Shown here piece after piece: positions 34,029 to 42,714 of a stretch of 43,939 nt of DNA; positions within the stretch are counted from its first letter, which is position 1; the number at the start of each line of letters is the position of its first letter. The position numbers and the translations under genes are program-made. A model generated the notes under the pieces. That model saw only the letters and a program-made list of their open reading frames with translations, was not told the DNA's origin and ran no database searches. The stretch covers positions 1 to 43,939 of the forward strand of contig JAJEDN010000012.1 of NCBI GenBank assembly GCA_022821495.1. Reading direction: 5' to 3'. The DNA is from Candidatus Poribacteria bacterium. GTDB taxonomy: Bacteria; Poribacteria; WGA-4E; WGA-3G.

Positions 34029-34247
34029 ATGCGTACAATTGACACTTTTAGCATGGATAAGGAAGCGTTCTCTGTACTTTCCTCTTTTGAAGAAGCCGAT
34101 GCAGCTGACAAAGCGTATTGGCATTCTAAAAGCCCACAAGCACGTATGGAAGCCCTCGAATTGATGCGGCAGATTAACTATGGCTACGATCCAACTACCG
34201 AACGACTTCAAAGAGTTCTTGAAATTGCTGAATTCACACCAAGTTGA
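34029..34247 (+). CDS. Small protein paired with nucleotidyltransferase
   Basis: 72 residues, acidic and helical (MDKEAFSVLSSFEEADAADKAYWHSKSPQARMEALELMRQINYGYD). It ends 68 nt inside the following nucleotidyltransferase gene, in another frame. Small helical proteins encoded just ahead of, and overlapping, a nucleotidyltransferase are common in cyanobacterial and other environmental genomes; an antitoxin-like or chaperone role is inference. Starts 21 nt after moxR. Confidence 0.7.
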   Translation: MRTIDTFSMDKEAFSVLSSFEEADAADKAYWHSKSPQARMEALELMRQINYGYDPTTERLQRVLEIAEFTPS

Positions 34248-34626
34248 GTATCTTCTCATCGGGGGGTACGCTGTTAGTTACCATGGGCATCCACGGGCAA
34301 CCGCTGACATGGATATCTGGATTGCAATTCAGAAAGAGAATGCCGAAAAAATGGTTACTGTTTTGAAAGCATTTGGTTTTGACGCACCGCAATTAACCGC
34401 TGACCTCTTTTTGAAACAGAATCAAATTGTCCGAATGGGGACTCCTCCAATGAGAGTTGAACTTTTAACAACAATCTCTGGTGTCCATTTTGAAGAATGT
34501 TATTCGGAGCGGATTGTTGGTGTCATAGATGATGTTGAGGTTCAGATTATCAATCTTGAACACTTGAAACGCAACAAACAAGCCAGCGGAAGGCAGAAGG
34601 ATTTGGATGATTTAGAGCATCTTTGA
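34180..34626 (+). CDS. Minimal nucleotidyltransferase-fold protein
   Basis: 148 residues. The polymerase-beta-like nucleotidyltransferase core is visible: YLLIGGYAVSYHG then ATADMDIWI, i.e. the GG(Y) motif and DxD metal ligands (DMDIW). This is the group including AbiEii-type toxins and DUF6036-like proteins, which transfer nucleotides to RNA or protein targets. The start ATG lies inside the upstream small gene (68-nt overlap), implying translational coupling. The target and whether it is a toxin are unknown. Confidence 0.8.
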   Translation: MATIQLPNDFKEFLKLLNSHQVEYLLIGGYAVSYHGHPRATADMDIWIAIQKENAEKMVTVLKAFGFDAPQLTADLFLKQNQIVRMGTPPMRVELLTTISGVHFEECYSERIVGVIDDVEVQIINLEHLKRNKQASGRQKDLDDLEHL

Positions 34627-34710
34627 AACTCAAATCCTGAAAGCGAACCACGGAAGGAGTACGGCTCGTCTCCCCTTGTTTTAAGACTTGGTGTTCGCGG
34701 GTCATTTTTG

Positions 34711-36090
34711 ATGAAAATCGCAATTATAGGGACAGGCTACGTTGGTTTGACCACGGCTGTGGTACTCGCCTATCTTAATCATGATGTTGCTGCAGTGGAT
34801 AAGGACGAAAGCAAACTCACGCTTCTGCACGAAGGGAAAAGCCCGATCCATGAACCCGGCATCCAGAACCTTCTTGATGAAGTGTGGCACACGATCCGTT
34901 TCACACCGAGCGCGTCTGAAGTCGTTCCAGAGGCGGAACTCATTCTAATTGCTGTCGGCACACCACCGAAGCAGAACGGTGAAGCGGATACACGACATGT
35001 TGAACAAGCCGCGGGGGAAGTTGCAGAGGTCTGCCTGCCCGATAGACATTATACCCTGGTTGTCAAATCTACGGTTCCAATAGGCACGAATCAGCGTGTT
35101 GTTGAAGTTGTGGAAGATGTCTTTTCGGCGCGTGGAATTCGCGGGAACGTCTCCGTTGCTTCAAATCCTGAGTTCTTGCAGGAAGGCTTGGCACTACAAG
35201 GTGCATTCTACCCAGATCGAATTGTCGTCGGTGCAAACAGCGATGCAGCGATTGATACATTACGCCGTCTCTATCAACCTATCCTTGAACAGACATTTGA
35301 CCCACCAAGTGAGTTTCCACGACCATCCACCTACCATCTACCACCGTTGATGACAACGGATCCGAACAGTGCCGAGATGATTAAATACGCCGCGAACACC
35401 TTTCTTTCGCTTAAAATCAGTTTTATCAATGAAATTGCGGGGCTTTGTGAGGAGGTTGGGGCAGACGTGACAGAAGTCGCACGCGGGATCGGGCTTGACG
35501 CGCGTATCGGACAGCAATTCCTACGCGCCGGACTTGGCTGGGGTGGCAGCTGCTATCCCAAGGACACTGCTGCGCTTTTAGGGGTCGCGGCGCAATCTGG
35601 ATACGAGATGCCGATCACGGAAGCTGCACGGACTGTCAACTTCCGTCAACGGGAACGTATCGTTGAAAAGGTACGAGACACTCTCGGAACGCTCAAAGGC
35701 AAAACTATCGGCGTTTTGGGGCTTGCGTTCAAGCCAAATACCGATGACGTTCGCGAAGCACCTGCGCTCGACATTATCCGAGAATTGCTCGCTGAAGGGT
35801 CGATTGTTCATGCGCACGACCCGATCGCTATCGCGAATGCCCGCCAAGTCTTAAACGAAAATGACGAAATAGACAACAATAGACTGCGCTTCATCGAAGA
35901 TGTTGACGAACTTTCGTACGACACGGATGCCTTGCTGCTTGTCACGGAATGGGAATCCTATCATAAACTCGAACTCCGAAGGATCGCCAAGCAGATGAAG
36001 ACACCTGTACTTATTGACGGTCGCAACATCTATTCGCCAGAAGAAGCGCGCGCTGCAGGTTTTCATTATATAGGTGTTGGCAGAACATAG
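34711..36090 (+). CDS. ugd: UDP-glucose 6-dehydrogenase
   Basis: 459 residues from ATG 34711 (a TTG one codon earlier is also open). NAD-binding GTGYVGLT (8-15), the central dimer domain, and the catalytic cysteine C281 in GGSCYPKD. The C-terminal UDP-binding domain has GLAFKPNTDDVREAP. It oxidises UDP-glucose twice to UDP-glucuronate for surface polysaccharide. It lies 84 nt after the nucleotidyltransferase gene, on the same strand as the sugar kinase. Confidence 0.94.
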   Translation: MKIAIIGTGYVGLTTAVVLAYLNHDVAAVDKDESKLTLLHEGKSPIHEPGIQNLLDEVWHTIRFTPSASEVVPEAELILIAVGTPPKQNGEADTRHVEQAAGEVAEVCLPDRHYTLVVKSTVPIGTNQRVVEVVEDVFSARGIRGNVSVASNPEFLQEGLALQGAFYPDRIVVGANSDAAIDTLRRLYQPILEQTFDPPSEFPRPSTYHLPPLMTTDPNSAEMIKYAANTFLSLKISFINEIAGLCEEVGADVTEVARGIGLDARIGQQFLRAGLGWGGSCYPKDTAALLGVAAQSGYEMPITEAARTVNFRQRERIVEKVRDTLGTLKGKTIGVLGLAFKPNTDDVREAPALDIIRELLAEGSIVHAHDPIAIANARQVLNENDEIDNNRLRFIEDVDELSYDTDALLLVTEWESYHKLELRRIAKQMKTPVLIDGRNIYSPEEARAAGFHYIGVGRT

Positions 36091-36094
36091 CGTT

Positions 36095-36200
36095 AAACAT
36101 CAAAAACGTTAGCCCGTAACGGAGTGGAGGGCGGGTTTAAGGAACGTGCTTGATAATCCAAACGCACGTTGTTTAACCGCAAGGAAAAATTAAAAAACAG
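36095..36200 (+). repeat. Composite hairpin plus leader repeat, copy L4
   Basis: AGCCCGTAACGGAGTGGAGG (36111-36130) repeats the element at 1798 with one change; AAACGCACGTT and AACGTGC pair inside; it ends in TTTAACCGCAAGGAAAAATT (about 36171-36191). Same order as the L2 copy, 34 kb away. Confidence 0.65.
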
Positions 36201-36752
36201 CCTGAACCTTTTGATACCAATTGGGATCGGTATTGCCCACAAAAACCGTTTCCGCCGTACCGCCATATACCCGGTGTAACACCGCATCCGATTCGGGACC
36301 CACTTGGACATAGTTACGGGCTGGAAGAGGCACACGATGCTGAACCGCTACCCCCGGAACTCTGGCGACAAAATGAGGATTATCTCTACGGTGTGGATCT
36401 CTACAATTTCGCTTATTGGTGGGAGGCACATGAAGCATGGGAAGGGTTATGGCATCAAGCAGAAGATACATATCGCTTGTTTCTTCAAGGATTAATTCAG
36501 GTATCGGCATCTTTGATTAAGTATCACATGCAGATGTTGCGTCCGTTGCGTACACTTTCTACGGCAGGGCGCGATAAATTACGGCAGGTTGTGGCTGAAT
36601 GCGAGGATACAGATGGGAATTACATGGGACTCAATCTACCAGATTTTTTGAACACTGCTGACGCGTTTTTCGCCCCTTTCTTCGCCGCCACCGTTACGGA
36701 AACCACCTATCATCAGGATTCGGTTAAACCGCTAATATTGCTGAAAGGTTAA
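36189..36752 (+). CDS. DUF309-family protein lacking a visible standard start codon
   Basis: The DUF309 core is clear: LYNFAYWWEAHEAWEGLWHQA (about residues 70-90 of this frame), the helical HEAWE signature of a small domain of unknown biochemistry. Upstream, an N-terminal region of about 65 residues (PEPFDTNWDRYCPQKPFPPYRHIPG...) is plausible protein and runs back to the leader repeat, where an in-frame TAA (36177-36179) closes the frame. Between that stop and the core no ATG, GTG or TTG appears until GTG 36387. ATT 36189 or a lost start codon at AAAAAACAG are the options. Listed from ATT; the start is uncertain. Confidence 0.65.
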   Translation: MKKQPEPFDTNWDRYCPQKPFPPYRHIPGVTPHPIRDPLGHSYGLEEAHDAEPLPPELWRQNEDYLYGVDLYNFAYWWEAHEAWEGLWHQAEDTYRLFLQGLIQVSASLIKYHMQMLRPLRTLSTAGRDKLRQVVAECEDTDGNYMGLNLPDFLNTADAFFAPFFAATVTETTYHQDSVKPLILLKG

Positions 36753-36774
36753 CGCATATTTTGAGGAAAGCAAT

Positions 36775-37065
36775 ATGCCAACACTCTTGCCTTTTCTCAT
36801 TTTTAGTTGTGTATGTGTTTTCATTATAGTGCTGTTGTTTGTCCTGTTTAAGATAGGCGCGTATTTTGGCAGGAGCGATGCCGATGAATTTCGCGCTGTT
36901 CGGTGTCCGCAATGTCAAACCCGACGAAAGCCCGAAAAAACAGGAACTGTCAGAAACCTCGTTGAACTTGAGATGCGATGTCCACGTTGTGGATACATCT
37001 CATGGGATGTCCCACCGAAAACAAATCTTTCTACGCGACCCACAGACCAAGACAACACGACATAA
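36775..37065 (+). CDS. Membrane-anchored zinc-ribbon protein
   Basis: 96 residues: one transmembrane helix (LLPFLIFSCVCVFIIVLLFV, about 4-23), a short linker and a zinc ribbon with CPQC (43-46) and CPRC (68-71). Topology places the ribbon in the cytoplasm if the N-terminus is outside. No function known. Starts 22 nt after the DUF309 gene. Confidence 0.65.
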   Translation: MPTLLPFLIFSCVCVFIIVLLFVLFKIGAYFGRSDADEFRAVRCPQCQTRRKPEKTGTVRNLVELEMRCPRCGYISWDVPPKTNLSTRPTDQDNTT

Positions 37066-37087
37066 TCCGCTGCTCTCAGAAGTGCGA

Positions 37088-38212
37088 TTAGAAATCCGCG
37101 AAAGCCCCATCCTCTGAATGCCAGAACATCCCACGCAACCGAAATGTCTCGTCCCGAACTGCTTCGATAGCCGCGTCGTCCATATCCACACCGAGTCCGG
37201 GAGTCGTCGGCAGTTCAATGAATCCGTCCTTGAATACCAGAGGTGTAGAAAATAGCCCTTCGCCTCGCTGGTGTCCACCCTCACAGATTAGCAAATTCGG
37301 CACGGTTGCCATGACATGTACCGATGCAGCGACCCCGATGGGACCCGCAGCGTTGTGCGGAGCGATCGCTATATTGTGGATTTCTGCCATTGCTGAGATC
37401 TTTTTCAGTTCCAATATCCCACCGCAGTGTCGGATGTCAGGTTGCAAAATCGCGCACATCTCACGTTCAATTATTTCTCGAAAACCCCAGCGTGTCAGAT
37501 GCCGCTCCCCAGTTGCGATGGGTACGGTTGTTGATTGAGATAGTGCCAGCAGCGGTTCGTTGTTTTCTGGATGGCATGGCTCTTCAGCAAACAGGAGTCG
37601 AAACGGTTCTAATGCTTTCACTAAAATCGCTGCCATCGTTGGACTTAATCGCCGATGCAAATCAACCGCAATATCTACTTCATCGCCCACCGCTTCGCGC
37701 ACTGCAGCGACTCGCGCTATCATTGCGTCGATAACTTTCGGTGTATCTACAAATCGTACAGGTTGAGGCGAAGCACCCATTTTCACTGCACGGAATCCGG
37801 CTGCAACTGCTTTTTTCCCACGCTCAGCACATTCATCAGGTGTTGTGCCACCTATGCCCGTATAGACGCGAATCCGGTTTCGCACGGAGCCTCCAAGCAA
37901 CTTCCAGACGGGTAGACCGACAACTTTGCCGAATACGTCCCACATCGCCATTTCGATACCGCTCAGCGCACCGACCAGCACAGGCATATTCCGACTATAA
38001 CTTGACCGGTACATCGCCTGCCAGTGGTCTTCGATTTGTAGTGGGTCTTTGCCGATAAGGTATTCCGCCATATCGTCCACGGCTTGGGCGACAATGCGCC
38101 AATGCTCGTAGTTCATCGGTTCGCCATAACCGATGATTCCTGCGTCGGTGAACATTTTCAGGATCATTGCGCGCCCTTGGATTGGTATTGTTTTGAATCC
38201 AGTAATTTTCAT
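37088..38212 (-). CDS. Enolase-superfamily dehydratase (mandelate racemase/galactonate dehydratase group)
   Basis: 374 residues. N-terminal capping domain (MKITGFKTIPI) and a TIM-barrel with AVDLHRRLSP (metal Asp and following His), FAEEPCHPEN and TGERHLTRWG as second and third acid ligands, and the catalytic His in APHNAAGPIGVAAS. This layout is that of the galactonate/gluconate dehydratase-like branch, which removes water from sugar acids using Mg. It begins 9 nt after the sialidase-like gene ends, so both are probably co-transcribed for glycan breakdown. The substrate is not determinable. Confidence 0.92.
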   Translation of the reverse strand: MKITGFKTIPIQGRAMILKMFTDAGIIGYGEPMNYEHWRIVAQAVDDMAEYLIGKDPLQIEDHWQAMYRSSYSRNMPVLVGALSGIEMAMWDVFGKVVGLPVWKLLGGSVRNRIRVYTGIGGTTPDECAERGKKAVAAGFRAVKMGASPQPVRFVDTPKVIDAMIARVAAVREAVGDEVDIAVDLHRRLSPTMAAILVKALEPFRLLFAEEPCHPENNEPLLALSQSTTVPIATGERHLTRWGFREIIEREMCAILQPDIRHCGGILELKKISAMAEIHNIAIAPHNAAGPIGVAASVHVMATVPNLLICEGGHQRGEGLFSTPLVFKDGFIELPTTPGLGVDMDDAAIEAVRDETFRLRGMFWHSEDGAFADF

Positions 38213-38221
38213 GGTATCTTC

Positions 38222-39286
38222 CTAAACTGGTTGCCACCGGATGATGCAGAAGTGCGAGTTTCCTGTGGCGTTCTCCCATTTGCTGACATCGCCGTAGCAG
38301 GAACCGATGAAGGTTAGTATCTCTTCTCCGTCTAAACTAACGTGTCGTGGGAAACCAGCGACATGTCCGTGACAGAGATAATAGACCTCGTCTGACCAAC
38401 TTTTGCCATTGTCGTTGCTTACCATTGCTCTACCGCTACCGAGTTCGCGTGGATAACGGTGGTCGTATGCCACGACAGCACGGTTATTTGAGAGTCCGAC
38501 CGCCGCACCGTGGCACTGTCCATGAACACTTGTTAGTTGCCGTAGGTTCGTCCATGTGATGCCGTTGTCGACCGAGTCAGCAAGGAAAACGGTCTTGTTC
38601 GTCTGCGGTTCGTCTGGCGGTCCAGGTTGGTAACGGATAACCGCAAGCAGCCTGCCGGTGAAGAGTTCTGCAATGTTAACTTCGTTGCCATAATCTGATA
38701 AGAAAAAGCGATTTGAAAAGGTATGCCCGTCATCATAGGAAACGAAGACATACGTCGGATTTGTACCTTCTTCAAACGGATCATCACGTTTTTTGATTGG
38801 TAGGAGAAGTGTGCCATCACTGAGGCGTGTCAGGCTTGAACCCGCGACGGTTTTCCGAAACGGTGCAACATCTATTTCACTCGTCTGTTCCCATGTCTCA
38901 CCTTCATCATCGGATAACCAGACAGTGGTTGGCTGTTCTTCACCATTCTGACTCACGTTGATAAGCTGCCCGTGACGGTTGGCTTGCAGCAACCATCCGT
39001 TGAAACCAAATGCGGACGGATCTCTATTGAGGTGTTCCCAAGTCCGACCGCCATCTGTAGACTTAGAGGTGATGGTATGTTGGACAGCATAGATAGTGCC
39101 ATTGGAAGCCAGAACGAGGTTCAATCCTTGATAGTGTGCTTGGTGATCCAAGGGCATACGAACTTTTTCCACTGGGACTTTATTCAACACCCCATCACGG
39201 GCGTGTAAGATATAGTCATTCGCTTGCATTTCGCTTAATTGGCTTGACGTGATGACAACACCGCCCATGTTTTCAGTTGATAGCAT
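38222..39286 (-). CDS. BNR-repeat sialidase-like protein
   Basis: 354 residues, six-bladed beta-propeller of the sialidase superfamily. Five Asp-box motifs (SxDxGxxW type) are visible: STDGGRTW, SDDEGETW, SYDDGHTF, SVDNGITW, SNDNGKSW. No signal peptide is seen, unusual for a secreted sialidase; related proteins also act on other sugars. First gene of a two-gene unit with the enolase-superfamily enzyme. Confidence 0.87.
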   Translation of the reverse strand: MLSTENMGGVVITSSQLSEMQANDYILHARDGVLNKVPVEKVRMPLDHQAHYQGLNLVLASNGTIYAVQHTITSKSTDGGRTWEHLNRDPSAFGFNGWLLQANRHGQLINVSQNGEEQPTTVWLSDDEGETWEQTSEIDVAPFRKTVAGSSLTRLSDGTLLLPIKKRDDPFEEGTNPTYVFVSYDDGHTFSNRFFLSDYGNEVNIAELFTGRLLAVIRYQPGPPDEPQTNKTVFLADSVDNGITWTNLRQLTSVHGQCHGAAVGLSNNRAVVAYDHRYPRELGSGRAMVSNDNGKSWSDEVYYLCHGHVAGFPRHVSLDGEEILTFIGSCYGDVSKWENATGNSHFCIIRWQPV

Positions 39287-39421
39287 TTGCGGACTCCTTC
39301 CACAACAAATTTTCTCTTGTCTAACCTGATGAATTATAGTAAAATGCTTGGTATATTCTGTTCTGCTAATTTACACGATAGCACCTTTTGAAGGCAAGCG
39401 ATATTTGAAGGAAAATTGGAT

Positions 39422-40114
39422 ATGAATGTATTTGAGGCAACTCGGAAACATTACAATGCAGCTGGCGTCCACCCAACAACGGATCCTGATGATCCGAGAT
39501 CACAGTTTGCCGTTGACAGATACAAAGACCATTTGTCGAAGCTCATAAAACCCGGCATGCGCGCATTAGACTTAGGCTGCAACGCAGGACGGTTTACCTT
39601 TGCCATGGAAGACATAGGCGCGGTAGCAACAGGTATTGACTTCGCAGAAATTCCACTCCTCCACGCCAAAAAGGTGGCAGAGAAAAGAGAGAGTCAATGC
39701 CAGTTTAATATCGGCGATATGGCTGCGCTACCTTACAAAGCGAATTCTTTCGATCTCGCGTTCCTCCCGCAAAACGGTGGCTATTTATCATATCAGATGC
39801 TGGAGAGTTTAACCGTTCAACTGAAACGGATTCTATCGGATAACGGTATTTTCGTCGTAATTATGCACGATGAATTGGTCAAAAGAGCCGGAGAAGAAAC
39901 CCTTCCAGAGCGATACGATGTCCAGACCGGTTTGATAGGAGGAAGTCGTACAATTCCAGACAAAGGCACGTACGCGTCGCCATGGTACTTTTGGACAGTC
40001 GCTTTTGCTAAGCACATCATTGAAAAGCATCTGCCTTTGGAAGAGATAGAGCAAATAGAAGCAAATAGATTTATGTTGGTATTCTGTAATAAAAACGGAA
40101 ATGGAGGTCTATAA
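39422..40114 (+). CDS. Class I SAM-dependent methyltransferase
   Basis: 230 residues from ATG 39422, preceded by GAAGGAAAA; a TTG two codons earlier is also open. Motif I ALDLGCNAGRFTFAM (48-62), motif II-like GIDFAEIPLL, and IGDMAALPYKANSFDLAF identify the Rossmann methyltransferase (Methyltransf_11/25 type). The acceptor is unknown. Its stop directly abuts the GTG of the dioxygenase gene, so the two are translationally linked. Confidence 0.9.
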   Translation: MNVFEATRKHYNAAGVHPTTDPDDPRSQFAVDRYKDHLSKLIKPGMRALDLGCNAGRFTFAMEDIGAVATGIDFAEIPLLHAKKVAEKRESQCQFNIGDMAALPYKANSFDLAFLPQNGGYLSYQMLESLTVQLKRILSDNGIFVVIMHDELVKRAGEETLPERYDVQTGLIGGSRTIPDKGTYASPWYFWTVAFAKHIIEKHLPLEEIEQIEANRFMLVFCNKNGNGGL

Positions 40115-40867
40115 GTGCCACAACAAGACGCAATCGCGCATCTCGAAACATTCGGTTATTGCTTGATTGAGGATGCGATCCCGGCAGCGCAAGCAGACAC
40201 GATGGCAGAGAGATACTTCCAACTTCATCGCAATCCAGCGAATCGTCCGGCTTTTCAGGACCCGAGTGATGATTTGTATCAAACGCTTTTCGGCGTAATT
40301 AACCTCGACGAGATGTGCTGGGAATGTATTGCACATCCAGAGGTGCTACAGGTCGTCCGCCATTTTCTTGGCGATAGCGCAAGACTGGGTGAGGCGTGTA
40401 CGAAATGGGTTAAACCGAGAGCACCACAAGGAGGTATCCATTCCGATTCAACGCACGATCTACCCGCGCGCTTGCCTGAAATACCGTGGATGATTAATTC
40501 GATCTGGATGATAACGGATTTTACCGTTGAGAACGGGGCAACGCTTGTCGTGCCATTTAGCCATCGCGCACGGCGTAGACCGTCGGCATCCGATATTGCT
40601 GAGAGTCATCCGGTCCCGGTCTGTGGACGGCGGGGTTCTGTGCTGTTGTGGCATGGCGGAACGTGGCACGGGCAAGGCGCGAACACCACCGATGATCAGC
40701 ATCGTATGGCACTAAATATCGCTTATTACCCTGCGTGGTGGAATTTGATGCGTGAAGGTGGACACCAACCCGTTTTTCCCGAAACCTTCGCAAAAATGCC
40801 GGAAGACCTTCAAGCACTCGTTCGACATAAGGTCGCAAAACGGCGTGAAGACATCTACGAGTTTTGA
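40115..40867 (+). CDS. Phytanoyl-CoA dioxygenase (PhyH) family protein
   Basis: 250 residues starting at GTG 40115, with GGAGGT 7 nt before. Fe(II)/2-oxoglutarate dioxygenase: HxD motif GGIHSDSTHD (H109, D111) and the distal His in WHGGTWHGQG with R in HRMALNIAYY binding 2-oxoglutarate. PhyH-type enzymes hydroxylate small acyl or halogen/ectoine-like substrates. Linked to the preceding methyltransferase, suggesting modification of one small molecule; which one is unknown. Confidence 0.9.
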   Translation: MPQQDAIAHLETFGYCLIEDAIPAAQADTMAERYFQLHRNPANRPAFQDPSDDLYQTLFGVINLDEMCWECIAHPEVLQVVRHFLGDSARLGEACTKWVKPRAPQGGIHSDSTHDLPARLPEIPWMINSIWMITDFTVENGATLVVPFSHRARRRPSASDIAESHPVPVCGRRGSVLLWHGGTWHGQGANTTDDQHRMALNIAYYPAWWNLMREGGHQPVFPETFAKMPEDLQALVRHKVAKRREDIYEF

Positions 40868-40873
40868 CTTGCG

Positions 40874-41350
40874 TTATTGCTGTGGGGCAGTCTTGAGAAC
40901 TGCCTTAGTCGCGTCTGAGATGTTAAGCCTTGTGAACGCCGCGTCGGACAACGCGACCCAATAGTATGCTTGATGTTCACTGGGACTGAGTTTGATCTCT
41001 CCTTCTTTAACCTCAACAAGAAAGTTGAAATGTCTCGTCTTTTTGTCGGAACTGGACCTATAATCAAAGGATCCGAGATATTCAAGGACTGCTGTTACGA
41101 GAAGTCCCGTCTCTTCTTGCACTTCCCGTGCGAGTGCTGTGAGTAGATTTTCCCCCGCCTCCACGGTACCACTCGGAATTTCAACAAATCCACCCATGAA
41201 GTCAGATGGAACTCGCTCTATGAGCAAGAATTTGTTATTTATACAGATTACCGCGCCCACAACCAATTTTTGCACGCCATCTTTTCGCGCATCAGTCAAT
41301 AACTGCTGAATGAGAGTATGGTCAATATTTGACCCCATATTGTGGTTCAT
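40874..41350 (-). CDS. Nudix hydrolase
   Basis: 158 residues. Complete Nudix box GTVEAGENLLTALAREVQEETG (61-82) binding Mg. It hydrolyses a nucleoside diphosphate linked to some group. Its ATG overlaps the TGA of the upstream amidohydrolase gene (ATGA, 41347-41350), so translation is coupled. Convergent with PhyH, 6 nt apart. Confidence 0.92.
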   Translation of the reverse strand: MNHNMGSNIDHTLIQQLLTDARKDGVQKLVVGAVICINNKFLLIERVPSDFMGGFVEIPSGTVEAGENLLTALAREVQEETGLLVTAVLEYLGSFDYRSSSDKKTRHFNFLVEVKEGEIKLSPSEHQAYYWVALSDAAFTRLNISDATKAVLKTAPQQ

Positions 41351-42600
41351 TTCACCCGTTGCCCCGCTTGAAATACTGCGGTTACTCGGCTAACCGCATC
41401 TACATCGTTCGTTGGATCGCCCTCGAAAGCGACAATATCCGCGATTTTGCCGGGGGCAATGGTCCCAATCTCGTCCGCCATTCCGATTGCCTCGGCGGAA
41501 ATACGGGTCGCTGAGAGGAGTGCCTCTGCCGGTGTAAATCCGACTTGGACAAGCAGTTGTAAATCGTAGTCGAGATGTCCAAACGCGAGATTACCAACGC
41601 CTGAATCGGTGCCGGGGACAATTCGGTCTCGAAGGTCATAATCGAGCATACGGCGCATCACATCTAAGCGGACTTCTGCGCGTGCCTCAAGTTGTTCCAA
41701 CTCAGTCCGCTCATCGGCAGAAATTGTTCCGATGTCCTGTTTTCCACGGAGTTCGACGATGCGTGGGTAGCCTGTCCACGCTTGGAGGGTCGGACTAATC
41801 CAGATGCCAGATTCCGCCATCATCTCAGCGATTTTAGGGTCAAAACGGAGTGCGCCATCTGGGTCGAGAAACTCGGCATGTTCCATCAAGTCGATGCCTG
41901 CTTCAACGGCACGCACCATGGATTCCTTCGCGCGGCAATGTGCCACCGTGAGCCGGTGGAAGTGGTGTGCTTCGTGGACAGCGGCGTGCAACTCAGCGAC
42001 GGAATAACTGGCGCGCCCGGGTATCGTTCCAGCAGTACCACCGCCTGATGCCATAATCTTGATATAATCTGCGCCTTCATGAACCAGTCGCCGGACAGAA
42101 CGTCGCATCTCAGCCTCGCCATCCGCCGTTTCATTACACATGTGGAAATGTCCACCTGTGCAAGTGATCGGTCGTCCGCTCACTAAAGCACGGGGACCTG
42201 GAATATAACCGCGTTCAAGTCCTTCTTTGAGCGTAAATCCGACCTTGTTTCTGGCACCATGTTCGCGGATCGTCGTAATCCCTGCGACGAGATGGCGCTG
42301 CAGGTTCATCGCACCGGTCAGCACCATCATCTCATCGGTTTCAGAGAACATCTCGATGTAGTTCCGTCCGTCACCCGCGAGGCTCAAGTGCGTATGTCCG
42401 TCAATAAGTCCAGGCGCAAGGCATGCATCACCGAGATCAATAATTTGTGCATCCGGCGGTGTCTGTTTCGTAATCTCTTCCTGATGCCCGACGGTATCAA
42501 TCCTGCCATCCGATACAAGGATTGCCTGATCGGTCTTAGTGGACGGGCTTATCCCATCTACAAGCAGCGCTGCACGGATCTGAACGGTTTTACTTCGCAT
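41347..42600 (-). CDS. Metal-dependent amidohydrolase (imidazolonepropionase/dipeptidase-like)
   Basis: About 417 residues from ATG 42600, chosen for AAAGGAG 8 nt upstream (the frame is open to 42645 through hairpin H7). Amidohydrolase motifs: DGHTHLSLAGD (HxH), VAHCRAKES, EHAEFLDPDG and GTDSGVGN (Asp). The GLIDGHTHL, HA(E/K)xx and PGTDSG layout matches the Xaa-Pro dipeptidase/hydantoinase-like amidohydrolases common in marine bacteria; substrate not known. Operon with the Nudix gene. Confidence 0.9.
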   Translation of the reverse strand: MRSKTVQIRAALLVDGISPSTKTDQAILVSDGRIDTVGHQEEITKQTPPDAQIIDLGDACLAPGLIDGHTHLSLAGDGRNYIEMFSETDEMMVLTGAMNLQRHLVAGITTIREHGARNKVGFTLKEGLERGYIPGPRALVSGRPITCTGGHFHMCNETADGEAEMRRSVRRLVHEGADYIKIMASGGGTAGTIPGRASYSVAELHAAVHEAHHFHRLTVAHCRAKESMVRAVEAGIDLMEHAEFLDPDGALRFDPKIAEMMAESGIWISPTLQAWTGYPRIVELRGKQDIGTISADERTELEQLEARAEVRLDVMRRMLDYDLRDRIVPGTDSGVGNLAFGHLDYDLQLLVQVGFTPAEALLSATRISAEAIGMADEIGTIAPGKIADIVAFEGDPTNDVDAVSRVTAVFQAGQRVK

Positions 42601-42615
42601 GAATCCAACTCCTTT

Positions 42616-42714
42616 AGTGGCTATTGGCTGTCGGCTATCAGCCATCAGAGGAAGAGACGTTAGGTTAACCGAGAGAGAGCCTCTTTGCTGACCACTGATA
42701 ACTGACGGCTGATT
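42616..42714. repeat. Heptamer-arm hairpin element H7
   Basis: Left arm GGCTGTCGGCTATCAGCCATCAGAGG, right arm CCTCTTTGCTGACCACTGATAACTGACGGCTG, around GTTAGGTTAACCGAG. A more G/C-rich version than H1-H5. Confidence 0.6.

Noticed and set aside
42601..42645. Upstream start of the amidohydrolase at 42645
   Set aside because: The extra 15 codons translate part of hairpin H7, and the ATG at 42600 has a good AAAGGAG.
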